64,000 nucleotides of DNA from Rhodospirillales bacterium (lineage in GTDB: Bacteria; Pseudomonadota; Alphaproteobacteria; SMXQ01): the NCBI GenBank assembly GCA_018666775.1, contig JABIXC010000003.1, positions 62,001 through 126,000 of the forward strand, given 5' to 3'. The notes under the pieces were generated by a model. That model saw only the letters and a program-made list of their open reading frames with translations, had not been told where the DNA came from and did no database searches. Of the stretch, positions 28,504 to 37,652 are shown piece by piece. Position 1 is the first letter of the stretch. Each line of letters begins with the position of its first letter. The position numbers and the translations under genes are program-made.

Positions 28504-29142
28504 TTATTTCGCATCCGTATCGATTATTGCTTCCTCATTGGCGATTGGGGATACAACTGGTTTTGGGCCCCCTTTGGTCACCCCAACCATTGCCGGGCGC
28601 AACAAGCGGCCATTCAAGACATAGCCTTCCTGTGTCACCTGAGCCACGATACCCGCCGCGCGTTCGGGATCATCAATTTCAAACATCGCCTGATGTAAAT
28701 CGTGATCAAACAGCGCGCCCATTGCTTCAATCTTTGCAACACCATTGCGCTCAAGAACCCCCAAGAGCTCTCGTTCCGTCAATTCCATGCCTTGGGCTAG
28801 CGTTTCAAGGGCAGCGTTTTCCTTGCGCGCGTCCATATCAATGCTGTCGAGCCCACGCCGGAGGTTATCAACCGTGGTCAGGCAATCGCGTGCAAAATTG
28901 GCAATGGCGTATTTGGCCGTATCTTCGCGTTCCCGATCTGAGCGACGCCTGAAGTTTTCAAACTCGGCCATGGAGCGAAGCAGTTTATCTTGCAGACTTG
29001 CGATTTCTGCCTCTGGATCTGGCGCTTCTTCAGGTTGGGAACCTGAACCATCCGTTGCATCTTTCGGATTGACGGCAACATCGGGGCTTTCCTGATCTGG
29101 CTCACCAGAATCATTTGCGGGGGTTTCTGTTTTTTCACTCAT
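28504..29142 (-). CDS. grpE: Nucleotide exchange factor GrpE
   Basis: Exchanges ADP for ATP on DnaK. The 212-residue protein has a disordered acidic N-terminal ~45 residues, a long coiled-coil helix (ASLQDKLLRSMAEFENFRRR) and the C-terminal beta domain with the conserved DHDLHQAMFEI and LNGRLLRPAMVGVTKG signature. RBS AAGGAAG precedes the ATG. Only 37 bases separate it from hrcA, so the pair is probably cotranscribed; dnaK lies further downstream. Confidence 0.96.
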   Translation of the reverse strand: MSEKTETPANDSGEPDQESPDVAVNPKDATDGSGSQPEEAPDPEAEIASLQDKLLRSMAEFENFRRRSDREREDTAKYAIANFARDCLTTVDNLRRGLDSIDMDARKENAALETLAQGMELTERELLGVLERNGVAKIEAMGALFDHDLHQAMFEIDDPERAAGIVAQVTQEGYVLNGRLLRPAMVGVTKGGPKPVVSPIANEEAIIDTDAK

Positions 29143-29179
29143 ACGAACTTCCTTTAAAACGAAATAAAATAATGCGGGC

Positions 29180-30235
29180 TTAGCCGATGATCCGGCTGAG
29201 AACTTTAGAGGTGTAGTCGACCATCGGCACGATGCGCGCGTAATTCATTCTGGTTGGACCGATGATGCCAATCGCACCAACAATTTTTTCCGAAGAATCA
29301 TTGAACGGTGCAACAATCATGGAACAACCGGCATGGGCAAACAGGGCATTGTCTGCACCAATAAAAATTTGCACGCCTTCGGCCAACTGGGTCAGATCAA
29401 TCAATTTAGCCAGGTTTTCCCGGGCATCAAGGACCTGAAACAAATCACGGACCTGTTCCAGATCTTCCAGCGCCGTAATGTTTTCAAGCAAGTTCGACTG
29501 TCCACGCACAATCAAATAACCCTGCTGCAGATTGCCCCCGGACCAATGCGCCAAACCCCGTTCCACCAAATCACTGGCCAGATTATCGAGATGCGCACGA
29601 TGTTCATCGATTTCAAGATGAATTTCAGACAGGGTTTCTGCCAAGGTGTGCCCCGCAAGACGACGGGTCAGATAATTGCCGGCCTCTACCATTGCTGAAA
29701 TAGGAATACCCAGCGGCACTTCTATGATCCGGTTTTCCACAACGCCGGTTTCAGACACCATCACCACCAGGGCGCGGCCTTCGGATAGCTTTACAAATTC
29801 GATGTGTTTAAGGGGCGCTTCGTATTTGGGGGCGAGCACAATGGACGCACAATTGGAAAGCCCGGAAAGCGCTGTCGTGGTTTCACTAAGGGCTTCTTCA
29901 ACACTTTTTCCAGCGCCGGCACATAAGGCTTCGATGCCGTCGCGTTCATCGGCCGAAAGCCCGCCCAGTTCCAGAATGCCATCGACAAAAAGCTTCAGGC
30001 CCGCATCGGTGGGCAACCGGCCCGCAGAGGTATGGGGTGCGAACAGAAGGCCCGCATCCTGAAGATCAGCCATGACATTGCGGATTGATGCAGGCGATAA
30101 TTCAAGGCCTGTCTTTTGAGAGATCGTACGCGAACCGACAGGAACCCCCGTTTCCACGAAGGTTTCAACGATTAAACGAAAAATTTCCCGCGAACGATCG
30201 CTAAGCTCGGTAACGGGTCTGTCGCTTGTCGGCAT
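29180..30235 (-). CDS. hrcA: Heat-inducible transcription repressor HrcA
   Basis: Winged-helix repressor that binds CIRCE elements at chaperone operons and depends on GroEL for activity. It has 351 residues. The N-terminal DNA-binding domain reads LSDRSREIFRLIVETFVETG then PVGSRTISQKTGLELSPASIRNVMADL; the central dimerisation region and C-terminal GPTRMNYARIVPMVDY are typical. Divergent from rph across about 200 bases, where I find no CIRCE, so its own operon may not be self-repressed. Confidence 0.96.
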   Translation of the reverse strand: MPTSDRPVTELSDRSREIFRLIVETFVETGVPVGSRTISQKTGLELSPASIRNVMADLQDAGLLFAPHTSAGRLPTDAGLKLFVDGILELGGLSADERDGIEALCAGAGKSVEEALSETTTALSGLSNCASIVLAPKYEAPLKHIEFVKLSEGRALVVMVSETGVVENRIIEVPLGIPISAMVEAGNYLTRRLAGHTLAETLSEIHLEIDEHRAHLDNLASDLVERGLAHWSGGNLQQGYLIVRGQSNLLENITALEDLEQVRDLFQVLDARENLAKLIDLTQLAEGVQIFIGADNALFAHAGCSMIVAPFNDSSEKIVGAIGIIGPTRMNYARIVPMVDYTSKVLSRIIG

Positions 30236-30439
30236 AACATTGGACCTGATCTTGTATCATTCTGTATGGTTCAGGCGAAATCTAGTTATCGACCCCCCTT
30301 CCGTCAACCACCCCCCCAAAATCTATTTTTGGGCCAACCACCACAACCGGGCTGGCATGATTGGTTGTCATGTGGCACAAGAACGGTCAGAAAATGGGCC
30401 AAAACGGGCAAATCAGCTTAACCAACAGGAGTGTTTATC

Positions 30440-31180
30440 ATGAGTATTCGTCCATCGGGCCGGACGCCTGATCAATTGCGGGAAGTTACCCTGGAACTTG
30501 GTGCCAATAAATACGCTGAAGGTTCCTGTCTTATCCGTTTCGGCAATACCCATGTTTTATGCACGGCTTCCGTTGAGGAGCGTGTACCGCCCTTTATGCG
30601 CGATTCCGGGCGCGGTTGGGTCACAGCGGAATACGGCATGCTGCCCCGTTCCACCCACACCCGCTCCGACCGCGAAGCGGCCAGAGGCAAGCAATCGGGC
30701 AGAACCCAGGAAATCCAGCGGCTGATTGGCCGCGCGTTGCGCTCGGTCACCGATCTTGAGGCACTGGGTGAACGCCAGGTTCGGATCGATTGTGATGTCT
30801 TGCTGGCCGATGGCGGCACCCGAACGGCGGCCATCACCGGGGCATGGGTTGCGCTTTATCAGGCCTTTCAGGGGTTGGTTGACAAAGGTAACTTGAAAAA
30901 AATTCCAATGACCGGCCAAATTGCCGCTATTTCCTGTGGGTTGTATAAAGACACGGCCGTTCTTGATCTTGATTATGCCGAAGACAGCAACGCCCAGGTG
31001 GACACCAATTTTGTGCTGACTGCCGAAGGCCATTTCGTCGAAATTCAGGGCACCGCCGAAGACAAGCCATTTCCCCAAGCAGACTTTGATGCCATGCTGA
31101 GCTTAGCCCGCAAAGGGGTATCAGAATTGGCCGCCGCCCAGTGTGCGGCACTTGGTATTGAGGCCTTTAAAAAGGCCTGA
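30440..31180 (+). CDS. rph: Ribonuclease PH
   Basis: Phosphorolytic 3'-5' exoribonuclease that trims tRNA 3' ends and structured RNAs. The chosen ATG at 30440 gives the usual N-terminus [16 protein letters not shown] and follows CAGGAG by 8 bases; an in-frame GTG at 30431 overlaps that ribosome site and is rejected. Visible signatures include the phosphate-binding [20 protein letters not shown] and [20 protein letters not shown]. About 246 residues, normal. rdgB follows after 16 bases. Confidence 0.96.
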   Translation: MSIRPSGRTPDQLREVTLELGANKYAEGSCLIRFGNTHVLCTASVEERVPPFMRDSGRGWVTAEYGMLPRSTHTRSDREAARGKQSGRTQEIQRLIGRALRSVTDLEALGERQVRIDCDVLLADGGTRTAAITGAWVALYQAFQGLVDKGNLKKIPMTGQIAAISCGLYKDTAVLDLDYAEDSNAQVDTNFVLTAEGHFVEIQGTAEDKPFPQADFDAMLSLARKGVSELAAAQCAALGIEAFKKA

Positions 31181-31196
31181 CGGATATTTTGAACCC

Positions 31197-31817
31197 ATGA
31201 CGTCCGATCCCTCACGCAAACTTCAATCCGGGCCCTTGGTCGTGGCATCCCACAATGCGGGCAAGGTCAGGGAAATTTCTACATTGCTGACCCCGTTCAA
31301 GATTGAAACGCGGGCCGCTGCTGATCTTGGTCTTGGGGAACCAATCGAGGACGGCACCAGCTTTATCGCCAATGCCGAGATCAAAGCCCGGGCCGCGGCA
31401 CAGGCATCAAACATGGTGGCGCTTGCCGATGATTCCGGCCTTGAAGTTGAGGCCCTTGATGGTGCGCCCGGAATATATTCTGCGCGCATGGCAGGGCCCG
31501 ATAAAGATTTCGATCTGGCCATGCAACGTATCCATGACCAAATGGTTGCGACCAATTCCAATAATGACAATGCGCGTTTTGTGTGTGCCCTATCGCTCTG
31601 TTGGCCCGATGGTCATTGTGAAACGGTTGAGGGCGAAGTTCGGGGACGGATTGTCTGGCCCAAACGTGGCAATGCCGGTTTTGGGTATGACCCTATTTTT
31701 GTTGCTGATGGCGAAACGCTTACTTTTGGTGAAATGAACCCCGAAGCCAAACATGCCATCAGCCATCGGGCTGACGCGTTTGCAAAAATCATGGCTCGCT
31801 GTCTAAAGGACACATGA
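31197..31817 (+). CDS. rdgB: XTP/dITP pyrophosphatase (HAM1/RdgB)
   Basis: House-cleaning enzyme that hydrolyses non-canonical purine triphosphates. Start placed at the ATG at 31197 ([20 protein letters not shown]); a longer frame would run back into rph. Family motifs: [30 protein letters not shown], and the C-terminal [18 protein letters not shown] with [10 protein letters not shown]. 206 residues. hemW begins 3 bases after the stop, so rph-rdgB-hemW form a tight operon. Confidence 0.96.
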   Translation: MTSDPSRKLQSGPLVVASHNAGKVREISTLLTPFKIETRAAADLGLGEPIEDGTSFIANAEIKARAAAQASNMVALADDSGLEVEALDGAPGIYSARMAGPDKDFDLAMQRIHDQMVATNSNNDNARFVCALSLCWPDGHCETVEGEVRGRIVWPKRGNAGFGYDPIFVADGETLTFGEMNPEAKHAISHRADAFAKIMARCLKDT

Positions 31818-31820
31818 GTC

Positions 31821-33005
31821 ATGACAGACTCAGATACAGATTTTGCGCTTTACGTCCATTGGCCCTATTGCCTTTCCAAATGTCCCTATTGCGATTTCAA
31901 CAGCCATGTCGCCGAGCAACTTGACCATGCCGGATTTCGGGATGCGATCCTTTGCGAAATGGATGACTTGGCTGAAAGGTTAGAGGACAAAAGCGCGGCC
32001 AAAAAAATCTCCAGCATTTTTTTTGGTGGCGGCACGCCATCCTTGATGGCACCCCAAACCGTCGATGCCATCATCAAACACGCACGATCGCTCTGGCCTG
32101 ACCGGCACCCTGGCCAGGATTTGGAAATCACGCTGGAGGCCAATCCAACATCGGTTGAAAGCAAAAAATTTGAAGCCTTTGCCGAGGCCGGGGTTAACCG
32201 TCTGTCCCTTGGTATTCAGGCACTGGATGATGACGCGCTGCATTTTCTGGGTCGCCAGCATTCGGGCACCCAAGCCCTGGATGCCCTTGGATTGGCGCAG
32301 CAATATTTCCCCCGGGTCAACGCCGATATGATTTATGCCCGGCCCGGCCAATCCATTGCATCATGGCGCGATGAACTTTCCCGTTTGTTTGATGCGGGGG
32401 AAACGGGGCACTTGTCCCTTTATCAATTGACCATGGAACGGGGCACGCCATTTTTTGCAGCCCATCGCCGCGGCGAATTCACCCTGCCCAATGACGAAGA
32501 TGCCGCACAATTGTTTGAAGTCACCGAAACCGTTTTGAAACAATACGGGCTGGGCGCTTATGAAATTTCCAATTACGCCCGACCCGGAGAAGAATGCCGC
32601 CACAACCTTACCTATTGGCGCTACCGCGATTACGCAGGCCTGGGCCCCGGGGCGCACGGTCGGCTTACGTTGGATGGTGTGAAAACCGCCACCGAAAATT
32701 TGCAACTGCCCAATGTTTGGCTGGAAGCGGTTCGTGAACGCAAAAATGGCACGCGCCATATGACGCCGCTCAATCGCGAAGAATGCATCGAAGAAATGGT
32801 CATGATGGGTTTGCGCCTAAGCACCGGCATTCGGGCGACAGATTTTGAAGCCGTTGCCCATGACAGCTTTTCAAACACCTTGAGCAAACCTGGAATGGAC
32901 CGGTTAATTGACGGTGGATTTCTTGTTTATGAAGATGCTCACTTGAAGGCAACGCCCAAGGGCCGGCTCAACCTTGACGGTTTGCTGGCAACCCTTCTCG
33001 CCTGA
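31821..33005 (+). CDS. hemW: Radical SAM heme chaperone HemW
   Basis: HemN-like protein now regarded as a heme-delivery chaperone rather than coproporphyrinogen oxidase. The radical-SAM cluster motif CLSKCPYC gives Cys17, Cys21 and Cys24 near the N-terminus (LYVHWPYCLSK). Also visible: FFGGGTPSLM, EANPTSVES, GVNRLSLGIQALDD and the HemN_C-type YWRYRDYAGLGPGAHG. 394 residues. A short N-terminus lacking the oxidase-specific extension supports HemW. Convergent with the LpoA-like gene, stops 3 bases apart. Confidence 0.95.
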   Translation: MTDSDTDFALYVHWPYCLSKCPYCDFNSHVAEQLDHAGFRDAILCEMDDLAERLEDKSAAKKISSIFFGGGTPSLMAPQTVDAIIKHARSLWPDRHPGQDLEITLEANPTSVESKKFEAFAEAGVNRLSLGIQALDDDALHFLGRQHSGTQALDALGLAQQYFPRVNADMIYARPGQSIASWRDELSRLFDAGETGHLSLYQLTMERGTPFFAAHRRGEFTLPNDEDAAQLFEVTETVLKQYGLGAYEISNYARPGEECRHNLTYWRYRDYAGLGPGAHGRLTLDGVKTATENLQLPNVWLEAVRERKNGTRHMTPLNREECIEEMVMMGLRLSTGIRATDFEAVAHDSFSNTLSKPGMDRLIDGGFLVYEDAHLKATPKGRLNLDGLLATLLA

Positions 33006-33008
33006 AGC

Positions 33009-34556
33009 TTATTTTCCATTTTTTTCAAATGTCAGCGGGGCGGGACTGACGACGGAAAACCGCCTGGAGCGAATTTCAACCACCGCAAGCCCACGCTGTA
33101 CAAGGCCATCCGTCATGAGTCTGAAAATACCATCGGCGCCAGAAAACCCATTGGCCGCCGTCAGGGCATTAGCAGAAAAAATCTTGGTGGTAATGAACAT
33201 GGCCGGAGAGATCGCCGGCGAAAACATTGCATTGGCGCCCGAGGAAGGGGCACCGGGCACAATACCGGGTTCACGGCTGGCAGCCAAAGCCGGGGGGGCA
33301 ATTGTCCCGTCCCAACCCTGAACCAAAACAGCCGCAAGCGCGGTTGCATCATAGGCAAGGGATGCGATTTTGGCAGCACGCCTGCCATATGTATTTTTAT
33401 ACATTTCATCGAATACACGACGCGCCCGTGGCGGCGGAGATGGAAACCATCCCCCGAACAATGCCGGTTCTGTCGCCATCACCGGTTCGTTCCACTGCAC
33501 ACTGCCAAGCACGCGTACTTTTCGAGGATCAATATCATAAAAAGGCAGCAGCGGTGCTAGCGCCCGAAGAGCCTGGCCGCCTTCGGGCATCAAGACGGCA
33601 TCAAAATCAACACCGCCGATGGTTTCCCGTTTTTCCAATCGTTTCAATGCCCGCTTTGATGCCTCATCGGTTAGCCCCTCCAGCATTTGGCGACGCTCAA
33701 CAAGGGCAGATTTACGGACACCATAATTGGCAAGACGACGCACCAATGGGGAAAGGGTTGCCGTTTCAATGTTGTCGTATCGAATAACCGAATTTACCTC
33801 AATCCCGTGGCGCGCCGAGACCGATCTCAACGCCTCTTCAACCCGGTTTCCAAATGCACCGGTGGGAACGATTGATGCAATGCGACGAACGCCTCTGGCA
33901 TGGGCATAAGCAATCACCCTGCCAATTTGGGTTTCAGGTGTAAATCCCATAACGTAAACACCGTTCCCGGCAACTGCGCGATCATTGGAAAATGAAATGA
34001 CCTGAATACCCCGGGCCCGAGCGAGGGGGGCAACGGCCGCAACATTTGATGCAAAAAGGGGTCCTAAAATTAAACTGGCGCCGTCATTCATGACCGCGCG
34101 TGCCGCAAGCGCTGCGCCTTCGGGGGTGCCCCTGGTGTCGACAGGCAAGAGCGCCAAATTGTCGTGACCGATGCTAAAAAGTGCCAGTTGTGCCGCATTA
34201 AGCAACGCCTTGCCAATGGCTGCTTCGGGACCTGACAAAGGAAGCAAAAGACCGACCCGGGCCACAGGCCTGACACCCGATGGCGGGGTTAGAACGATGT
34301 TTTTTTCAATGATCGGGGGCAGATTTGGTGAAGATGCTATTGGAGGTTTTGGCTTGGTCGCAGGAGACGGTAAAGATGCCGTTTGCGGGGCAGCTACTGG
34401 CTTTGGTACAACCGGTTTGGGTATAGCGCGCGATGATTCTAATGGCCCGCCAAGCCCCTTAAGCGTTTCGCAGCCGCCAAGAACTACCATTGCGAACATC
34501 AGGACAAAAGCCATCGGCGCAATATGCAAAATTCGGTGTGGCATTCTCAGCTTCAA
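33009..34556 (-). CDS. LpoA/LppC-like penicillin-binding-protein activator lipoprotein
   Basis: A 515-residue lipoprotein with a signal peptide and lipobox around VVLGGC (Cys29), then a Pro/Ala/Lys-rich linker and a periplasmic-binding-protein-like domain of the LppC family (VARVGLLLPLSGPEAAIGKALLNAAQ onward, read in parts). In gammaproteobacteria LpoA activates peptidoglycan synthase PBP1A; here activation of a wall synthase is an inference. Context supports the family: rsmI is divergent, then yraN and a BON lipoprotein, the same set of neighbours as E. coli lpoA-yraN-dolP. Confidence 0.85.
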   Translation of the reverse strand: MKLRMPHRILHIAPMAFVLMFAMVVLGGCETLKGLGGPLESSRAIPKPVVPKPVAAPQTASLPSPATKPKPPIASSPNLPPIIEKNIVLTPPSGVRPVARVGLLLPLSGPEAAIGKALLNAAQLALFSIGHDNLALLPVDTRGTPEGAALAARAVMNDGASLILGPLFASNVAAVAPLARARGIQVISFSNDRAVAGNGVYVMGFTPETQIGRVIAYAHARGVRRIASIVPTGAFGNRVEEALRSVSARHGIEVNSVIRYDNIETATLSPLVRRLANYGVRKSALVERRQMLEGLTDEASKRALKRLEKRETIGGVDFDAVLMPEGGQALRALAPLLPFYDIDPRKVRVLGSVQWNEPVMATEPALFGGWFPSPPPRARRVFDEMYKNTYGRRAAKIASLAYDATALAAVLVQGWDGTIAPPALAASREPGIVPGAPSSGANAMFSPAISPAMFITTKIFSANALTAANGFSGADGIFRLMTDGLVQRGLAVVEIRSRRFSVVSPAPLTFEKNGK

Positions 34557-34662
34557 ACGATCACCCTGAACACATTAATTAAGCAGATATAGTGTGATGC
34601 ATTTATGGTTCGGGTTAGGGTAATCATCACACCGGAACAAGTAAACCTAGCAGGGGTAAAGG

Positions 34663-35568
34663 GTGGACCAGAAAACAGACGAGATTGAGGCAAAGGTTGG
34701 CGCGTCCAAAGACATGCCGCTACCAGCCGGGCTTTACCTTGTTGCCACCCCCATTGGCAATTTGGGGGATATTACCTTACGCGCCCTTGAAACCCTTCGT
34801 TCCGTCGATTGCATCGCCTGTGAAGACAAGCGCGTTTCCGCAAAATTATTATCTGCCCACGCCATCAAGACACCTCTGGTTTCCTATCACGAGCACAATG
34901 CAGCCGCCATGCGGCCCCGGTTGATCGCGCGCATGAATGGCGGCGAAAGGATTGCTCTGGTGTCTGATGCTGGCACCCCCCTGATTTCAGATCCCGGGTA
35001 TAAATTGGCCCAAGATGCCCGTGAACAGGGCGTTTCCATACAGGTCATCCCCGGTGTATCCGCCGTGCTTGCCGCACTGGTTGTCTCTGGACAGCCCAGC
35101 GATGCATTTCATTTTGCTGGTTTTTTACCGCCCAAAAAAGCAGCCAGACTACGGGCCCTTGAAGGACTGGTCGCCATCCCCGGGACTTTGATCTTGTTTG
35201 AATCTGCCCGCCGTCTTGGTGCAATGCTTGCCGATGCCAATGCGGTGCTGGGCCCCCGCCCTGCATCGGTTTGCCGTGAACTGACTAAGTTTTATGAGGA
35301 AACGCGGAGCCAAACCCTGGATCAATTAGCCGCCCATTATGCCGAACAGGGCGCACCAAAAGGAGAAATCGTTGTCGTTATTGGGCGCAATAAAAACAGT
35401 GATGGCGTAGACGATGCCGAAATTGAACGACAATTGGTCACCGCCCTAGAAACGAAAAGCCTGCGCGATGCCGTTGCTGATGTCACTGCGCTCACCAGGG
35501 TTTCTAAACGCAAGGTCTATGCCCATGCTCTGGCGCTTTCTCAGGCAAACCCAGAAGAAGACCCATGA
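34663..35568 (+). CDS. rsmI: 16S rRNA (cytidine-1402-2'-O)-methyltransferase RsmI
   Basis: Tetrapyrrole-methylase-fold enzyme that methylates C1402 in the ribosomal decoding centre. Motifs: LYLVATPIGNLGDITLRAL, CEDKRVSAKLL, ALVSDAGTPLISDPGYKL, and the PPKK loop. 301 residues. Start is GTG at 34663 with AGGGG upstream; the product then has a ~20-residue polar leader before the fold. The stop overlaps the yraN start by 4 bases (ATGA). Confidence 0.95.
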   Translation: MDQKTDEIEAKVGASKDMPLPAGLYLVATPIGNLGDITLRALETLRSVDCIACEDKRVSAKLLSAHAIKTPLVSYHEHNAAAMRPRLIARMNGGERIALVSDAGTPLISDPGYKLAQDAREQGVSIQVIPGVSAVLAALVVSGQPSDAFHFAGFLPPKKAARLRALEGLVAIPGTLILFESARRLGAMLADANAVLGPRPASVCRELTKFYEETRSQTLDQLAAHYAEQGAPKGEIVVVIGRNKNSDGVDDAEIERQLVTALETKSLRDAVADVTALTRVSKRKVYAHALALSQANPEEDP

Positions 35569-35930
35569 AACCCAGCCAAAAATCCCGGAAATCAGCACAA
35601 AAACACGGATTACGCGCCGAGTTTTTTGCGGGGGTTTTTTTAAATCTTAAAGGGTATCGAATCATCTCACGGGGGTATCGCACCCGGTTTGGCGAAATTG
35701 ACATCGTTGCCGTTCGTGGAAAAACCATTGTCTTTGCAGAAGTTAAATACCGCATTCAATTGGAAGATGCGGCTTATGCAATAACGACGACCAAAAAAAA
35801 TCGGGTCAAAGCGGCGGCCGGCGGATTTCTATCTTCTCATCCGCAATTCGTTAAATTTAGTGGGCGTTTTGATGCTGTGTTGATGCAACCCTGGCGGTGG
35901 CCCATCCATATCCAGGATGCCTGGCAATAA
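35565..35930 (+). CDS. yraN: YraN family (UPF0102) endonuclease-like protein
   Basis: A 121-residue protein of the UPF0102 family with a predicted PD-(D/E)xK nuclease fold. The core reads RFGEIDIVAVRGKTIVFAEV then K, with the acidic residues Glu and Asp in GEID and the E-x-K in AEVK matching the nuclease active-site pattern. Cellular role is not well established. Translationally coupled to rsmI through a 4-base overlap, as in many proteobacteria. Confidence 0.93.
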   Translation: MKPSQKSRKSAQKHGLRAEFFAGVFLNLKGYRIISRGYRTRFGEIDIVAVRGKTIVFAEVKYRIQLEDAAYAITTTKKNRVKAAAGGFLSSHPQFVKFSGRFDAVLMQPWRWPIHIQDAWQ

Positions 35931-35971
35931 ATAATGATAAAATGATTTAAAAAAATTTAACCTGACACTGG

Positions 35972-35990
35972 ACAATGGTTCAAACATTGT
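35972..35990. promoter_or_regulatory. Inverted repeat upstream of BON lipoprotein gene
   Basis: ACAATG (35972-35977) and CATTGT (35985-35990) form a 6-base inverted repeat with a 7-base spacer, 13 bases before the BON lipoprotein ATG. A second pair, AATGATT at 35941-35947 and AATCATT near 35992-35998, is nested outside it. The arrangement resembles an operator, but no regulator can be named. Confidence 0.3.
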
Positions 35991-36003
35991 GAATCATTAG
36001 ACT

Positions 36004-36609
36004 ATGCCTAAATCAAAAATCGCTGCCCTCTTTTTAATCCTCGCACTTCCCCTTCTCGGTGGCTGTACCGGGGCCGTTGTTGGGGCCGGTGCTGGCGTTG
36101 GGATCGCGGCCAATCAGGAACGGGGTGTAGAGGCCGCCTTGATTGATACCCGCATTCGCACGCAAATTAATTATTATCTTCTCAATGATGATCCCGTGCT
36201 TCATCAGGCGCTGAATATTGGTATTTACGAAGGCCGCGTTCTTCTTACAGGGGTTGCTAAAAGTGCTGCCAAGCGCAATCAGGCCGTAGCCACTGCCTGG
36301 AAGGCCAAAGGTGTCGCCGAAGTGATCAATGAAATTCTTGTTGATGGCTCTGGCAAAACCGGAAGCTTCCCCCGTGATACCTGGATAACCGCACAGCTGC
36401 GCTCCAAACTTCTGTTCGATAAAAAAATCATTGGCATCAATTATTCTATTGATGCCGTACGCACCACGGTTTACCTCCTTGGCGTCGCTCAAAACAGGGA
36501 AGAACTTGACCTTGTGCTCAACCTTGCCCGAAACATTCAATATGTGGCGCGTGTGGTAAACCACGTTATTTTGAAAAATGATCCCAGGCGTAAAGCTGCC
36601 ACCAAATAG
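36004..36609 (+). CDS. BON-domain outer-membrane lipoprotein (DolP/OsmY-like)
   Basis: A 201-residue lipoprotein with signal MPKSKIAALFLILALPLLGG and lipobox Cys21. Two BON domains follow, at about residues 45-110 (IRTQINYYLLNDDPVL, then GVAEVINEILV) and 120-190 (WITAQLRSKLLFDKKI, then VARVVNHVILK). In E. coli the equivalent DolP binds anionic phospholipids and supports outer-membrane integrity at division sites. Neighbouring rsmI-yraN and the LpoA-like gene match the E. coli arrangement around dolP. Confidence 0.9.
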   Translation: MPKSKIAALFLILALPLLGGCTGAVVGAGAGVGIAANQERGVEAALIDTRIRTQINYYLLNDDPVLHQALNIGIYEGRVLLTGVAKSAAKRNQAVATAWKAKGVAEVINEILVDGSGKTGSFPRDTWITAQLRSKLLFDKKIIGINYSIDAVRTTVYLLGVAQNREELDLVLNLARNIQYVARVVNHVILKNDPRRKAATK

Positions 36610-36623
36610 GATACAGCCACGCA

Positions 36624-37538
36624 GTGAATTCCCCCACGTCCCGCCTTTCAGCGATTGCCCCCCATGATGGGGATCACAGCTTCCTTACAAACATTGCCTC
36701 TACCCCCGATGGTGACATTGATCTTGGCGAAAGCGCTTTGGTGCTCGCAGGAATGGATCAACCCCGAACCACAAGCCCCACCGCCTCTATTTATGACCCC
36801 ATACAAAAACGCCTCCAACACTGCCGGGATCACCTCACAGAACTTGCCCAATCGATCGCCATGACAGGCAGCAATGCTGCCAATGCATCCGCACGGCTTT
36901 CGGCCCTGAGGGCCGTCATTGACACCCAAGAGGGGTATCGGGGTGATGCACTCATTCATGAAACCCCGGAACATTCAAATTTGATCAACACCATTGAACG
37001 GCGCAAGGGTGATGGGGTGGCGTTGGGCATTCTTTATATTCATTCTGCCCGAACCCAGGGTTGGACCGCTTACGGTCTTGGGTTTCCCGATCATTTCCTG
37101 ATCGCGCTGGATGGCGGCACAGAACGCATCATTTTTGATCCCTTTTATGGTCAAATTATAGAAACCGCCCACGAATTGCGGGCCTTGCTGAAGGGGTTGC
37201 ATGGCAATGGGGCGGAATTGTTGCCTGAATATTATGCCCCCCTTGAAAACCGTCAAATATTGTTACGAATTCAAAATGACCTACGGTTATCTCATGCCGC
37301 CAGCGGTCACCTTGATAAAGCCATTTTGATATCTGAACGAATATTGCTCATGGCGCCACAAACCTGGGATTTATATGAAGATTTAGGCTTTTATTATGCC
37401 GAAACGGGCGATTTTGATGCTGCATTGCTGGCTCTTGATACCTATCTGGATCACGTTGAAGACCCCGCAAGCCATCAAAAAGCGGTGATGGTTGCCGAAA
37501 AAATCCGCAGCCGAGAAGATTTCACCACCTTAAACTAG
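36624..37538 (+). CDS. SirB1-family transglutaminase-like/TPR protein
   Basis: A 304-residue cytosolic protein of the SirB1 (transglutaminase-like, DUF1347-type) family. The conserved block reads LINTIERRKGDGVALGILYI then HSARTQGWTAYGLGFPDHFL; the C-terminal ~80 residues look like tetratricopeptide helices (LDKAILISERILLMAPQTWD then YEDLGFYYAETGDFDAALLAL). Function is unknown in general; some relatives modify or chaperone translation-related proteins. The start GTG at 36624 is 14 bases after the BON gene stop, without a strong ribosome site. Confidence 0.85.
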   Translation: MNSPTSRLSAIAPHDGDHSFLTNIASTPDGDIDLGESALVLAGMDQPRTTSPTASIYDPIQKRLQHCRDHLTELAQSIAMTGSNAANASARLSALRAVIDTQEGYRGDALIHETPEHSNLINTIERRKGDGVALGILYIHSARTQGWTAYGLGFPDHFLIALDGGTERIIFDPFYGQIIETAHELRALLKGLHGNGAELLPEYYAPLENRQILLRIQNDLRLSHAASGHLDKAILISERILLMAPQTWDLYEDLGFYYAETGDFDAALLALDTYLDHVEDPASHQKAVMVAEKIRSREDFTTLN

Positions 37539-37558
37539 GCCAAAATAGTCCTTTCCCT

Positions 37559-37594
37559 AAAAGGTGCTCCAAAATTAAAAGGTCCCCCAAAATT
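37559..37594. repeat. Imperfect 18-bp tandem repeat upstream of gshB
   Basis: Two 18-base units, 37559-37576 and 37577-37594, both begin AAAAGGT and end CCAAAATT and differ at two positions. They lie in the gap between the SirB1-type gene and gshB. No function is evident. Confidence 0.8.
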
Positions 37595-37652
37595 TTAGCG
37601 CCATGCTAGATTTAGGGTCATATTCAGGGACTTGCAGGAAAAAGCCATAATC

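Noticed and set aside
30236-30439. Possible CIRCE or hairpin in the hrcA-rph gap
   Set aside because: Only a weak CCACAACC/GGTTG pairing is present; it does not match the CIRCE sequence or spacing.
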